DNA of 64,000 nucleotides from Rhizophagus clarus (GCA_015698045.1 BLAL01000208.1:806001-870000); one strand, 5' to 3'. Counted from the stretch's first letter, positions 11,841-22,150 are shown. The notes: generated by a model from the letters alone, not told the origin. Numbers and translations: made by a program.

Positions 11841-14659
11841 TGTCCGCACCTTTAGAGGGTAAGAGTGCGAACAAACCAAAGCCCTCAAATAGCACTAATA
11901 ACGAAAATAATATTATTTTTAATTCTCGTGAACAAGAGAATACTAATTTAAATAAAGGAAAATCAGTAAAATGGAAAGAACCATTAGAAGAATTTAAGGA
12001 AAATGAACCAGTTAAACAAATCTTAAAAAGACCTACTTATGTAATGAATATTTTATATCAGGATAATGGAATTTATTTATCAAAACGATGTCAAAAAAAT
12101 AAGGAAATGTATAATTTATGGCAAGTACCTGGTGGAAAAGTAGAATTAGGAGAATCATCAATTCAAGCTGTACTTAGAGAAACTCAAGAGGAAACAGGAA
12201 TCAAACTCAAAAAAGAAGAGTTAACATACCTATTCAATGATCCAAATTTTAATTGTGATATTTATGCGACCAAATTAATATCCAATCAAAAATTGGAACA
12301 CACAGAACCGGACAAGCAAGGACCATGGGAATTATTCAGTTGGGATAACTATAAAGAAATGGCTAATCAGAAATTAATTACACCGACACATGTTACTTAT
12401 ATTGAAGAAATTTTGAAAAGTTTGGTTAAAGAAAAATCTACATACGTTCATCAAATTGAAGAAGTTAAAGAAGCATTATTTGGAGAAGCTGAAGTATATG
12501 GAGAAAAAGTGAATGTTCTTATTGATTCTGGAGCAGTTGGATGTATAATTTCTAAAAGATATTTGGATAAAGTTAATAAGGCAATTGATACTTCTACAAG
12601 CGTTAGAATCATTGATATAACTGGTAAAAAGACAGCACCTTTAGGATTAGTTAGACAAGTTCCAATTAAAATAAGAGATATCGAAACCAGGATAGATATG
12701 ATAGTAACTGAATCGCAAGAATATAATGTATTACTAGGAAATATATGGTTAAAATATGTTAATGCAATAATTAATTATAATGATAACACAATGAAAATAA
12801 AATGTAATGATCAAATTCAAACGATACCTGTGACGTGCATGGAAAAAATGGACCCAACTAGGTTTATTACTATTGATCCTCAAGGGGAATTAGAACTAGA
12901 AGAAGAAGAAGAAGATTTGGAACCTACATCTTATTATAATCTTAAAATCAACAATGAAGAATTTCAAATTGAAGATCGTAAATATTCTGTCGCATTTATG
13001 GAATATTGTGAAACAAAATATAGAACAAGAGATGGAATAACAAATAGTCAAGGTCCTGGTCGATGCTTATGTAAAATTTTAAAAGATCAAGAAAATTGTT
13101 TGGAATGTTGCCAAATAGAACAAGACTGGGAAATGTATACTGTTATGCAGAATAAAGATGAAAATAATAAAACGAAGATTATTATTGAAGAAAATAAGGA
13201 AGTTCCTATAGGAGAATTGGAGCAAAAGCAAATTGAATCTCTTACCAAAATTCTAGATAAAAATAAAGAGCTTTTTGCACGATCTATGGAAGAATTACAA
13301 CAGACTCATTTAGGAGAGCATGTTATTATTACTGAAAATGTACATCCTATTAAGAAAAATGCTTATAGAGCAGCACCTAAAGAAAATGAGTTTATTGAAA
13401 AAGAAATAAATGAGATGTTGAAACAAGATCTTATTCGACCATCCTCTAGTCCTTGGTCATTTCCGGTAGTAATAGTTAAAAAGAAAAATGGTCAATTACG
13501 ATTTTGTGTTAATTACAAGCCTCTTAATGATGTAACAAAAAAGGATAATTACCCACTTCCAAGAATTGATGAAATATTGGATTCACTAAATGGAGCTCAA
13601 TGGTTTACAACGCTTGATTTAGCTTCAGGTTATTGGCAGATAAAAGTAAAAGCAGAAGATCAAGAAAAAACAGCATTTATCACTAAATTTGGAACTTATG
13701 AATTTAAAGTAATGCCTTTTGGTCTATGTAATGCCCCTGCTACTTTTCAAAGAACAATGGATAGGGTATTAGGAAATCTCAAAGGGAAATTTGTCATGGT
13801 TTACCTTGATGATGTTATCATTTATTCAAAAACTTTTCAAGAGCACTTACAACATATAGAAGAAGTATTTGATAAAATTCGACAAGCCAATCTTCGACTA
13901 AAGGCAGAAAAATGTCACTTTGGAGCAAAAGAATTACAATTTCTTGGACATGTTGTAGGAGAAGAAGGAATTAAACCAGATTCTGAAAAAATAGACAAAA
14001 TTGTGAATTATCCAATACCTGTAAATATTCGTGATTTAAGAGGTGTGTTAGGATTATTTTCATATTATCGATGCTTTATAAAGAACTTTTCTCAATTAGC
14101 CGACCCTATGTATGAATTATTAAAGAAAGATGTAGTTTATAAATGGACAGAAACTCAACAACAAGCCTTTGAAATATTGAAAACTAAACTTACCCAAGCA
14201 CCTATAGTTCGATATCCAGATTTTGAAAAACCATTTCTTTTATATACAGATGCTTCACTCATTAGAATTGGTGCAGTATTAGCTCAAAAGGATGGTAAAG
14301 ATGAATATGTAGTCGCTTATGCTAGTAGAACTTTGGCTCCTGCAGAAAAGAATTATGCTATTACAGAATTAGAATGTTTGGCAATTATTTGGGCAGTTAA
14401 ATATTTTAGACATTATTTATTTGGAATCCACTTTACCATTATTACAGATCATTCAGCCTTGAAATGGTTACTTAACTCTTCATCTGAAACAGCCAATCGA
14501 CGATTAGAAAGATGGAAAATAACTCTTTCAGAATATGATTATGAAATTCAATATCGAAAAGGAACTAAACACTCTAATGCGGACGCCTTATCTCGAATTA
14601 ATCCCAACACAGGTCTACAAAACATCCCCAACAACCAACAAAATATTAATCATGAATGA
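11840..14659 (+). CDS. pol: pol: Nudix hydrolase domain, aspartic protease, reverse transcriptase, RNase H
   Basis: 939 intact codons. Residues about 64-195 form a Nudix domain with an intact box: G99-x5-E105-x7-R113-E114-x2-E117-E118-x-G120 (sequence VPGGKVELGESS then RETQEETG). The protease has DSG at 229-231 and the LLGNIWL flap region. RT shows LPRIDEILDSL, TTLDLASGYWQI and the catalytic YLDD. RNase H shows LLYTDAS, the ELECLAIIWA helix and HSNADALSRI at the C-terminus. There is no integrase in this ORF. The Nudix domain is extra to Ty3/Gypsy pol; it may hydrolyse oxidised or excess nucleotides (MutT-like) or RNA caps, which is inference. The ATG overlaps the gag stop by one base, suggesting termination-reinitiation. 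Confidence 0.93.
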   Translation: MSAPLEGKSANKPKPSNSTNNENNIIFNSREQENTNLNKGKSVKWKEPLEEFKENEPVKQILKRPTYVMNILYQDNGIYLSKRCQKNKEMYNLWQVPGGKVELGESSIQAVLRETQEETGIKLKKEELTYLFNDPNFNCDIYATKLISNQKLEHTEPDKQGPWELFSWDNYKEMANQKLITPTHVTYIEEILKSLVKEKSTYVHQIEEVKEALFGEAEVYGEKVNVLIDSGAVGCIISKRYLDKVNKAIDTSTSVRIIDITGKKTAPLGLVRQVPIKIRDIETRIDMIVTESQEYNVLLGNIWLKYVNAIINYNDNTMKIKCNDQIQTIPVTCMEKMDPTRFITIDPQGELELEEEEEDLEPTSYYNLKINNEEFQIEDRKYSVAFMEYCETKYRTRDGITNSQGPGRCLCKILKDQENCLECCQIEQDWEMYTVMQNKDENNKTKIIIEENKEVPIGELEQKQIESLTKILDKNKELFARSMEELQQTHLGEHVIITENVHPIKKNAYRAAPKENEFIEKEINEMLKQDLIRPSSSPWSFPVVIVKKKNGQLRFCVNYKPLNDVTKKDNYPLPRIDEILDSLNGAQWFTTLDLASGYWQIKVKAEDQEKTAFITKFGTYEFKVMPFGLCNAPATFQRTMDRVLGNLKGKFVMVYLDDVIIYSKTFQEHLQHIEEVFDKIRQANLRLKAEKCHFGAKELQFLGHVVGEEGIKPDSEKIDKIVNYPIPVNIRDLRGVLGLFSYYRCFIKNFSQLADPMYELLKKDVVYKWTETQQQAFEILKTKLTQAPIVRYPDFEKPFLLYTDASLIRIGAVLAQKDGKDEYVVAYASRTLAPAEKNYAITELECLAIIWAVKYFRHYLFGIHFTIITDHSALKWLLNSSSETANRRLERWKITLSEYDYEIQYRKGTKHSNADALSRINPNTGLQNIPNNQQNINHE
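12029..12424 (+). other. Nudix hydrolase domain inside pol
   Basis: From YVMNILYQDNGIYLSKRC to the helix ending at THVTYIEEILKSL there is a complete Nudix-like fold: strand with LSKR, GG of the box, catalytic REx2EExG, and a following acidic strand. All metal-binding Glu residues of the box are present; the U position after RE is Thr instead of an aliphatic residue. Confidence 0.85.
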
Positions 14660-15917
14660 ACAAACGTATAGAGACTTAGTGCAATATCTGGATGCACTTA
14701 CTGTTCCAGATCATTACAATAGTACTCAAAAAGCAAAGATTCATCGTACCTCAGCTCATTATATTTTACAAAATAATTTATTATATAGGAGAACCCAGGG
14801 TGGTTTTAAAAGAGTAATTTTACGTGAACAAGTAGAATCTATTCTTTATCATTTACATCAAGACTTAAATGCTGCGCATTTAGGAATTGATGCGGTATTT
14901 GAAAAAGTAAAAGAACATTATTATTGGCCTCAAATGTTTGAAGATATTAGAAATTATATCAATACTTGCGATACATGCCAAAGAAGAGGATCTCAACAAA
15001 GGGTAGAACCACTTATACCAATAAAAGTGAAAAGCCCATTTTATCGAATTGGTATTGATATTAAAGGACCACTTCCTAGGACAGAACAAGGAAACAGATA
15101 TATAATAGTTGCAATGGACTATTTTACTAAATGGCCAGAAGCAAAGGCTATAGAAAATATTCGTGCTGAAACTGTTGCTAAGTTTATTTATGAAGAAATA
15201 ATTTGTCGTTATGGTGTACCTCAAGAAATTTTATCTGATAGAGGAACTTCATTTGTTAATCAAATAATAGATAAGTTATGTGAAAATTATCAAACAAAGC
15301 ATAGACTAACATCACCTTATAGGCCACAAACAAATGGAATGGTAGAGCGTTTCAATAGAACTTTAGGAGAGTGCATTGCTAAACTAGTTAATTCTGAAAA
15401 CAAAGAATGGGACCAGTTGGTAGATGCTACCCTATTTGCTTATAGAACAAAGAAACATAGTACAACAGGTTTTACACCATTCTATTTAGTCTATGGACGA
15501 CAAGCGACATTACCAATTGACTTAAAATTACCAAATATACAAGAAAAAGATGAACAAAATCCTCTTTTAGCAAGATTATATCAACTTATTGAAAATTTGG
15601 AAACTGATCGATAAGAAGTTATTGGTATTATTGATAAGGAACAACAAAAGCAGAAAGAACGACATGACCAACAAGGAATATCAGTTAAACTTAAAATAGG
15701 AGATAAAGTTTTAGTTGAACGAACATGGCTTAAAACAAATTTTTCAGCAAAATTAGAAGATAAATGGATAGGACCTTATTTTATCCATAAAGTTTTAGAC
15801 AATAATGTCTATAAGTTACGTACTATGGATGGTAGACTAGTCAAAAATGTAGTACATGGAAATCGTTTAAAACTTTATCAAAGTCAAGTATTAGAACCAA
15901 TTGTACTTATACAATAA
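14652..15917 (+). CDS. int: Ty3-type integrase in a separate ORF, one in-frame TAA
   Basis: It starts at ATG 14652, overlapping the last 8 nt of pol in another frame (ATGAATGA), and runs to TAA 15915-15917 with one internal TAA at 15612-15614 (one C-to-T step from CAA). It has an HHCC zinc-binding N-terminus (HLHQDLNAAHLG ... CDTCQ), then a core with IGIDIKGPL, ILSDRGTSF and NGMVERFN, giving D, D and E with 35 residues between the last two. The C-terminal domain after the TAA has LKIGDKVLVE, WIGPYFI and VHGNRLKLY, typical of gypsy integrases. It inserts the cDNA into the genome. Splitting integrase from RT is unusual for Ty3/Gypsy. Confidence 0.9.
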
Positions 15918-15928
15918 TAATTATGATT

Positions 15929-16606
15929 TTATTGGAGACAATGTATTGGACACATTTTATTACATACAAGTTGAGGTGAAGAATGGACAGGACTTGATAC
16001 AGGTGAAGGAGTAGATGGTTTAAAAGGTAAAGGAGGAGATGATTGATGAGTTTGTTCTTGTTGCGGTTGTTGATATTGGATAGGACGTAAGGGAGATTCG
16101 TGAGGAGGTAGTGGTAATATTTGTTCAATAGGTAAAGAAGGAATAATTATAGTTGGTAATAAAGAAGGTGGAGAATCAGGAGGAGAAGAAGAAATAGAAT
16201 CAGAAGAGGAAGAATTAGAAGGAGGAATAGGAATTGGTCTAGGAACTCGAGAAGTAGTATGATTTTTTCTGCGGCGTTTTCTAGGAGGCGTATTTACAAC
16301 ATATTTCGATTTTTCAGGAGGAGGAGGAGGAGGAACCCTAGGACATAATTTTCTTTTTTCAGAACGTGACTCAGACGTACTGGAAGTAGTTTCAGAATCA
16401 GAAAAAGCAACATCACTTAAAGAAGGATCTTTAAAATCAGAAAAATCTTCAACAAAAGGAAGCATCTTAAAAGAAAGTTGTATTTGATTTATTTCCCTAT
16501 CTACAACATCAAGACGAGCGAGAAGAAAATTTCTTTTATTACGAGCTAGAACTAAATGATGCCACTAAAATTGGAAAACAAGTTAGGAAAATTGGAAATT
16601 AAGTAT

Positions 16607-16654
<48 letters not shown>

Positions 16655-17192
16655 TTAATTAGCATACTTTTTCGCACTCCTGGATTATTTCAATCCAATA
16701 TTTCCTAAATCTTTCCGGATCACGTATTTTTTCATCTCTTAACTGTAAAAGTACAGGTAGGTTAGTGGTGCATTGATAACTTTTTATTTAATAATAAAGG
16801 AAGGTGCCTAGCCTATCTTTCCTCCAAGATAAGCAGACCTTTATTAGCAACAATAGATTGCCTGAACAAGAGGATTTGGAGTGGCTACCAAATAGTCAAG
16901 TACAGTAATTCCCTTAAATCTGAGACGCGACAAACCAAGTATTCCTCTATTATTGTAAAACAAAAAGAAATTAACACACCTGAGGTTCTAATGAAGTGTA
17001 CATAGAAGGGTCATAATCTTTAAAAGCTTTAAGAAATCTGGAGAACCAGTGTCCATGTAAGCTATCAGAAGTAGTAGTAGAGGAGGGAGATGACCTAATA
17101 ATATCTTGAGAAGAGACGACCAAAAAATTCCAAAATGATTTTTTATTATAAGTTTGTAAGAAAGAAATGATAAAGTTAGATGTGGATGCCAT
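15929..17192 (-). CDS. antisense 3-exon gene within the retrotransposon, function unknown
   Basis: Minus-strand exons 16980-17192, 16668-16742 and 15929-16564 join in phase 0 at both introns (924 nt, 307 aa). Donors GTGTGT and GTATGC pair with acceptors TTTACAG and TTTTAG; intron 2 contains a run of about 39 A on the plus strand. The first exon encodes a helical N-terminus (NFIISFLQTYNKKSFWNF). The middle has DPERFRKYWIEIIQECEK and WHHLVLARNKRNFLLARLD. The C-terminal half is Ser/Pro-rich with a PPRKRRRKN stretch resembling a nuclear localisation signal, ending CNKMCPIHC. It lies between integrase and 3' LTR, where plant Tat/Ogre elements also carry antisense ORFs (known precedent). Role unknown; a nuclear regulator is a guess. 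Confidence 0.72.
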
Positions 17193-17674
17193 GTTGAAAA
17201 TTGTAAGGTTTTATTAGAATTAACAAAAAGTTAATGGAGTAAAAATAAGTACCTCAGTCCTTTTTATAAAGTTAGAGACGCGTAAAAAGAAAAATAGTCG
17301 CGTCGAAAGAAAATTACATCATTTCTTATGGACTTGTTCTAGAAGTAGTAATTAAAGTGGAGAAGTAATAGTAATTATCATAAGTCAATTTGAAAAAGGA
17401 AGTTAATTAATAAGGAGTATAATGAACTAAAATTAGATTTCAATTAAATGGTAGTAAAAACGGTCTTATTTACTTAAAGGGGAATAAAATAGAATGGTAA
17501 TTAAATTAATGGACGCGTCTATCTTGTTATCCTAATTTGGAAAAGCCTAATTTTAGAAAAATAATTTTGTACGATGATAATTAATTAGTACAACATATTG
17601 AAAATGATCGACAAGAATATTAGAAACTTATTTAAAGGAATAATAAGTAATAATTGAATTATATTTTCAACAAA

Positions 17675-18064
17675 ATGGTAGAAAATTTTCAGCGAGTTTG
17701 TGAAGATTTATCAAATATTGGTCAAGTAAATATAGAACTTATGGGTCTACCATACAATGAAACTATGGATGATAAGTCAAAAATTTCCATTACATATAAA
17801 TGTCTATTAAGAGCACAACGGTTAAAACAACGAAAAACAGCATTGACCTATGCTTTTTACTTGGGAAAATTAATTGAATCCTGTCCAATTATTCAAAAAT
17901 TAGCAAAAAAGGATATTTCTGACCATTATTATCAAACTGCTATTCGTACTTATTATATCTTTGAAATTAATTCTTTTCAAATAATGGAAACACAGGAGAT
18001 TACTCTTTCTATGATTAGACAATTAACTTCTCAACAATATCACTCTTTAATTATTGAAATTTAG
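17675..18064 (+). CDS. extra sense ORF next to the 3' LTR, unknown function
   Basis: 129 codons from the first ATG of the open frame, ending 31 bp before the 3' LTR. The protein is mostly alpha-helical with no signal peptide or membrane segment, so it is not an envelope. Segments: NFQRVCEDLSNIGQVN, YKCLLRAQRLKQRKTALTYAF and ISDHYYQTAIRTYYIF. Base composition and codon use resemble gag/pol. It is divergent from the antisense gene, with about 480 bp between the two starts that could hold a shared promoter. Family not recognised. Confidence 0.6.
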   Translation: MVENFQRVCEDLSNIGQVNIELMGLPYNETMDDKSKISITYKCLLRAQRLKQRKTALTYAFYLGKLIESCPIIQKLAKKDISDHYYQTAIRTYYIFEINSFQIMETQEITLSMIRQLTSQQYHSLIIEI

Positions 18065-18081
18065 TTCACAGGGTTCACTCT

Positions 18082-18095
18082 AAAGGAGGGGGAAG
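18082..18095 (+). promoter_or_regulatory. polypurine tract
   Basis: AAAGGAGGGGGAAG directly abuts the TG of the 3' LTR, the expected plus-strand priming site. Confidence 0.85.
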
Positions 18096-18704
18096 TGTTG
18101 AAGTTAAAAATTGCTTAATCATAATAGTTATAATAATCGTAATAATCATAATAGTCGCAATAGTTATAATAGTCGTAATAGTTGTAATAGTTAGGACGAT
18201 CATGATAGTTGTAATAATCATAATAATCATGATGATCATAATAATATGATCAATCTGATTAATATGATTAATATAATTTATTATATTTGTTAGATTTATT
18301 TTATTTGTTATATTTATATTATATATTTTATTTATTATATTTTTGTTATTATTATTTTATTATATATAGTGATTGAATGAGTTGTAGGTAAAGTAGAGTC
18401 GTAGTAGTTGGTTATTTAACTTTTATCTTTGTATTTTATTTCTTTAGTTATTACTAAGATTTTATCTGCAACAAAAGATAATTTCTTTGGGTTATTCTTG
18501 CCAACAAAAGAATCAATTCATTAACTAAAGTTATAACGTATTTCTTTATTTCTTAATAAACTTTACTATTCTTATCTTATTTTTATTATAAACGTTTGCC
18601 TTCAGAATTTATCATATCACGTGTTAAAGTTCTTACCAGAGTTAAACTCCTGTTATTTTGGGTATCGTGTAAAGTTTCAGTCCTTTACATTTGCCAAGAT
18701 AACA
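18096..18704 (+). repeat. 3' LTR
   Basis: 609 bp, TGTTGAAG...AGATAACA, nearly identical to the 5' LTR (2-bp indel near 18130; transitions near 18517, 18621 and 18669). Followed by the ATAG duplication. Confidence 0.92.
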
Positions 18705-18708
18705 ATAG

Positions 18709-20559
18709 TAATAATATATTATATATATTATATAATTTATAGCCAATCATAGAAACCTGATTTTTAGGTTAGCCCCCCACCCCCCTATTAAATCAGCTGA
18801 TTTCTGGCACGCCCTAAATAATTTAATTTTTTTAAAAAAAAGTAATATTACATTTAATTAGAGTTAAAAAATACAAAAAATATTAGTTATAAAAATTTTA
18901 ATTTAAATAATAATAAAGTATTATAAAGTTGTAAATTTTGTTTTTATATTTTGACTAAATCAGTAAATTTCAAATTTCAAATTTTTATTTTTTTTTTTAT
19001 TAATATAATTGACCAATAAAAATATAAAATTTTATATTTACATATTTATTTTTTTTTTAATAATAATACTAATGTTACTTTTTTTTTATTATAAGAATAC
19101 TAAACAAATTATATGAATTAAACTTTAAAAAGATAAATAAAAAAATTTGTGTTTTTATTTATTTTTTTTTTAATTATTACTTTTTTTTTTTATTATAGAT
19201 ATTACCAGATGTAAAGTTTATAAAATATCTAATCTAATTAAATTTAATTTAAATTTATTATAGAATTTTGATTTGCACATCAGATTTAGATTTAAAATTT
19301 TAATTTAAAGTTTAAATCCAATTTAAAATTATATTTAAATCTGTTAACTTGAATTTAAATTAAATTTGTTAAATTTAAATTAGATTATAAGATTTAAATC
19401 ATTTTAACTATAAAACTATTATACAAAAATTCTCTAATATTAATATAATACTATCAAACTATTACTAAAATACTAAAACAAATTTTATTATATATATATT
19501 GCAAAAAAGGTTTTTTTAAAACATAAATAAATTTAAATATAAATTAATTAAAAATATTATCTCATAATTCAGTAATTGGATTTTAATAAACTTTTTTCTA
19601 GTTTATAACTTTTGATATATTTTTAAAAATAAAAAAATGTATTTGAAAATTAAATTAGAATATCTTAAGATCAGTGTTGTCACAGGACAATGTTTGGAAC
19701 AGATTACACAAAAAAGAAATGGATAATCCCTTAAAATTTTATTATGATAACCTATTTCGTTACTCAGCAAAAGTATTTTAATATCTATTATACATAAATA
19801 CATATAATTTTTGTAGAGTTTTTCAAGTTACAAAAGAGTACAGACAGTGTGCAGACGTATCCAAGACAGTCAAAAAAAGCCGCAGACATCAAAAATGTAC
19901 AACACTACTTAAGATAATCACAAAAAATTATTTTTTTAGAATATAAATGAATTTGAAAATTTTATACTTTAAAACAATTATTTTTTGTAACTATTTTAAA
20001 ATAAATTGATCCAATTTTAAATATCTTTTTTTTATTTAAAAAAAAATAATTTTTTAGCCATTTTAATTAAAAAATGATTTTTTAATTAGTTTGATTAAAA
20101 AAATAATTTTTTTTAATCATTTTAATATTTGATTAAAAAAAATACTATTTTAGTATTTTAATAATTAAAATAAATATTTGTAATATTTATTAGTAATTTT
20201 AATAAAAAAATATTACAAAATATTTTTAATAATTAATTTATCACTGTTTTCAAAATGGTGTATGCAATGCCGATTATCAAAAAAAAATTTTTTTTCGATT
20301 TTTGTCGAATATTTTAAAACTCTTAAACTCAACATGTTCTTCTTTTGTGATTACTCAAGATTCTTCAGTAATATTTTAATTGATATGTTCATTTACAGTT
20401 TATTCTTAAGTTATAAGCCAGTTTATTATATATAATTTTAAGTTTTTTTTGTCTAAAGTTTGAGATTATTGGCGATTATTGAGATTACTGTCTATAACTA
20501 GTGATTCTGACATTTTTCTTCAAATTTTAAAGGTCCTCACTTTTTTTTCCTACTTGTAG
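18709..20559. other. AT-rich intergenic, no gene; inverted partner on the far side of the Polinton
   Basis: Very AT-rich with TTTAAATT-type stretches and no credible ORF. The segment 20231-20277 has an inverted counterpart at 54401-54447, and surrounding AT-rich blocks also resemble each other in inverse orientation, so the Polinton sits between inverted repeats of an older sequence. Confidence 0.55.
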
Positions 20560-20564
20560 ACATT
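20560..20564. other. target-site duplication ACATT of the Polinton (left)
   Basis: ACATT directly precedes the left TIR and occurs again at 53709-53713 directly after the right TIR. Confidence 0.85.
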
Positions 20565-20622
20565 ACACAATGTCATTGTGGGGGTTTTGGGACGAAGTCC
20601 CAAAAGCCTCACGACATTGTGT
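20565..20622. repeat. terminal palindrome / hairpin at the Polinton end
   Basis: ACACAATGTC at the tip pairs with GACATTGTGT at 20613-20622. Inside it, TTTTGGGAC (20585-20593) pairs with GTCCCAAAA (20597-20605) around a GAA loop. The partner at the right end is 53651-53708. Confidence 0.85.
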
Positions 20623-20799
20623 GTTGTGGGCTCTCCAGGTTCAGGAAGCATATCGATTTTTCTTATTATATTAGAAGAGCTTCTTTCTGCTCTAGAATCT
20701 TAATTTCTATATCATTTTTTCGGTTATATTTATTAAGTCTAACAAAATAATGTATATCAGGAATTGATTCTGCGCGATTTTCCTCATTAAATTGCATAT

Positions 20800-21060
20800 T
20801 AATTACTTAAGTCTAACCAAAATAAGTCTAACAGTCCTTATTACCCCATAAATAAGTCTAACAAAAAATTAAGTCTAACCAAAATAAGTCTAACGGTCCT
20901 TATTACCCCATAAATAAGTCTAACGAAAAAATAAGTCTAACCAAAATAAGTCTAACGGTCCTTATTACCCCATAAATAAGTCTAACGAAAAAATAAGTCT
21001 AACCAAAATAAGTCTAACGGTCCTTATTACCTCATAAATAAGTCTAACGTTTTTCTTAAG
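20800..21060. repeat. 62-bp tandem repeats with GTCTAAC motifs in left TIR
   Basis: The GTCCTTATTACC segment recurs at 20833, 20895, 20957 and 21019, a period of exactly 62 bp. Each unit has three GTCTAAC motifs. Only two units remain in the right TIR (near 53373 and 53436). Confidence 0.85.
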
Positions 21061-21689
21061 TCTAACAAGATTTTTGTCCCAACTTTTCCTCAATCAAGAA
21101 CGGGTTTAATGCAGACTAGCGCATCAATTAGCATATTTATTAATAAGTCTGATGAAAAAAATAAGTCTAACGAGATTTTTGTCCCAACTTTTTCTCAATC
21201 AAGAACGGGTTTAATGCAGGCTAGCGCATCAATTAGCATATTTAATAAATAAGTCTAACGAAAATAAGTCTAACGAAAAATCATGTGATTTTTTAAATCT
21301 AACGAACTTTTCTATATACAAGAATGGCTTCTGCGCAAGCTAGCCCATTAAATAGCATAATTGTTAAATAAATCTAACGAGATTTTTGTCCCAACTTTTC
21401 CAAAGCTTAGAACAGATTCAGTGGAGTCTAGATAACTGAATAGCAAATCAGCTTCTGAAAAATAAGTCTGTCCGCCTTGCCGGGAATTTATTAATCTAAC
21501 AAAAAAATATATATCAGGAATTGGCTTCGTACAGGCTAACTCCTTATCTAATACATTATTTATTTGTCTAATGTTTCCGCCCTGCTGGGGGAATTTATAA
21601 GTCTAACGAAAAAATCACATATCAGTAAATAATTCTGGCAAGCTAGAGCACATAAAAATCATGATCTAAATAAATCTAACGAGAATACA

Positions 21690-21947
21690 TTACATTCCTA
21701 TTATACCCTTAGTATATTCCAGGTTTAAAGCTTTAGTCCGCAATCTGTCATAATACTGGGTAACATAATAGCCTCTGATATGTAACGGGCATCGGCCACA
21801 AGAAGAAGCGGTAGGCTTCCCGCAGTCAGAGCATGGTATCCGTTTTTTTGATTTTCTATGAAATTAGCAACCTTCTGGGCGAATGCAAGGGTTATTACAA
21901 GCCTTTCCAGTATTGCAGAGAAATGGGCAGGAATATTCAGCGATCAT
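21690..21947 (-). pseudogene. TIR-borne Cys-rich small protein, left copy, stopped at codon 28
   Basis: Reverse-oriented copy of the right-arm gene at 52466-52723. The codon CGA (Arg) of the right copy is TAA here (21864-21866), that is CpG changed to TpA on both strands, leaving 27 residues. The rest of the frame is still open. Confidence 0.8.
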
Positions 21948-22150
21948 CCTATTTTTTATCACTAAATTTCAAAAGATTAATTAATAATTAGTTAATGCTT
22001 CAGTTTCCCTTGATCAATCTGCGGGTGAGAAAACATAACTCAAATCTGCATAAGCAGGCCGTGAGCGCGAAGTAAATGATATACGAAGAAAGAAGGGTAG
22101 CTAAAACCATTTTGGCAAGCCTGCAAATACCGCCTTAGGTGATAACTATA

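Larger units (their letters stand above)
9137..18704 (+). mobile_element. Ty3/Gypsy LTR retrotransposon, near full length, with accessory genes
   Basis: A 9.57-kb element bounded by TG...CA LTRs and a 4-bp duplication. Order: 5' LTR, primer-binding site, gag, pol (Nudix-protease-RT-RNase H), integrase ORF, antisense 3-exon gene, extra sense ORF, polypurine tract, 3' LTR. The LTRs differ at only a handful of positions (a 2-bp indel plus about three transitions), so insertion is recent. Three in-frame stops (gag TAG at 10590, gag TAA at 11652, integrase TAA at 15612) disable this copy or need read-through. Domain order RT-RH-INT assigns it to Ty3/Gypsy (Metaviridae-like). Confidence 0.93.

Noticed and set aside
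15907..16128. Overlapping minus-strand ORF in another frame of the antisense gene
   Set aside because: Frame shadow; the Pro/Ser-rich frame joins spliced exons in phase, this one does not.
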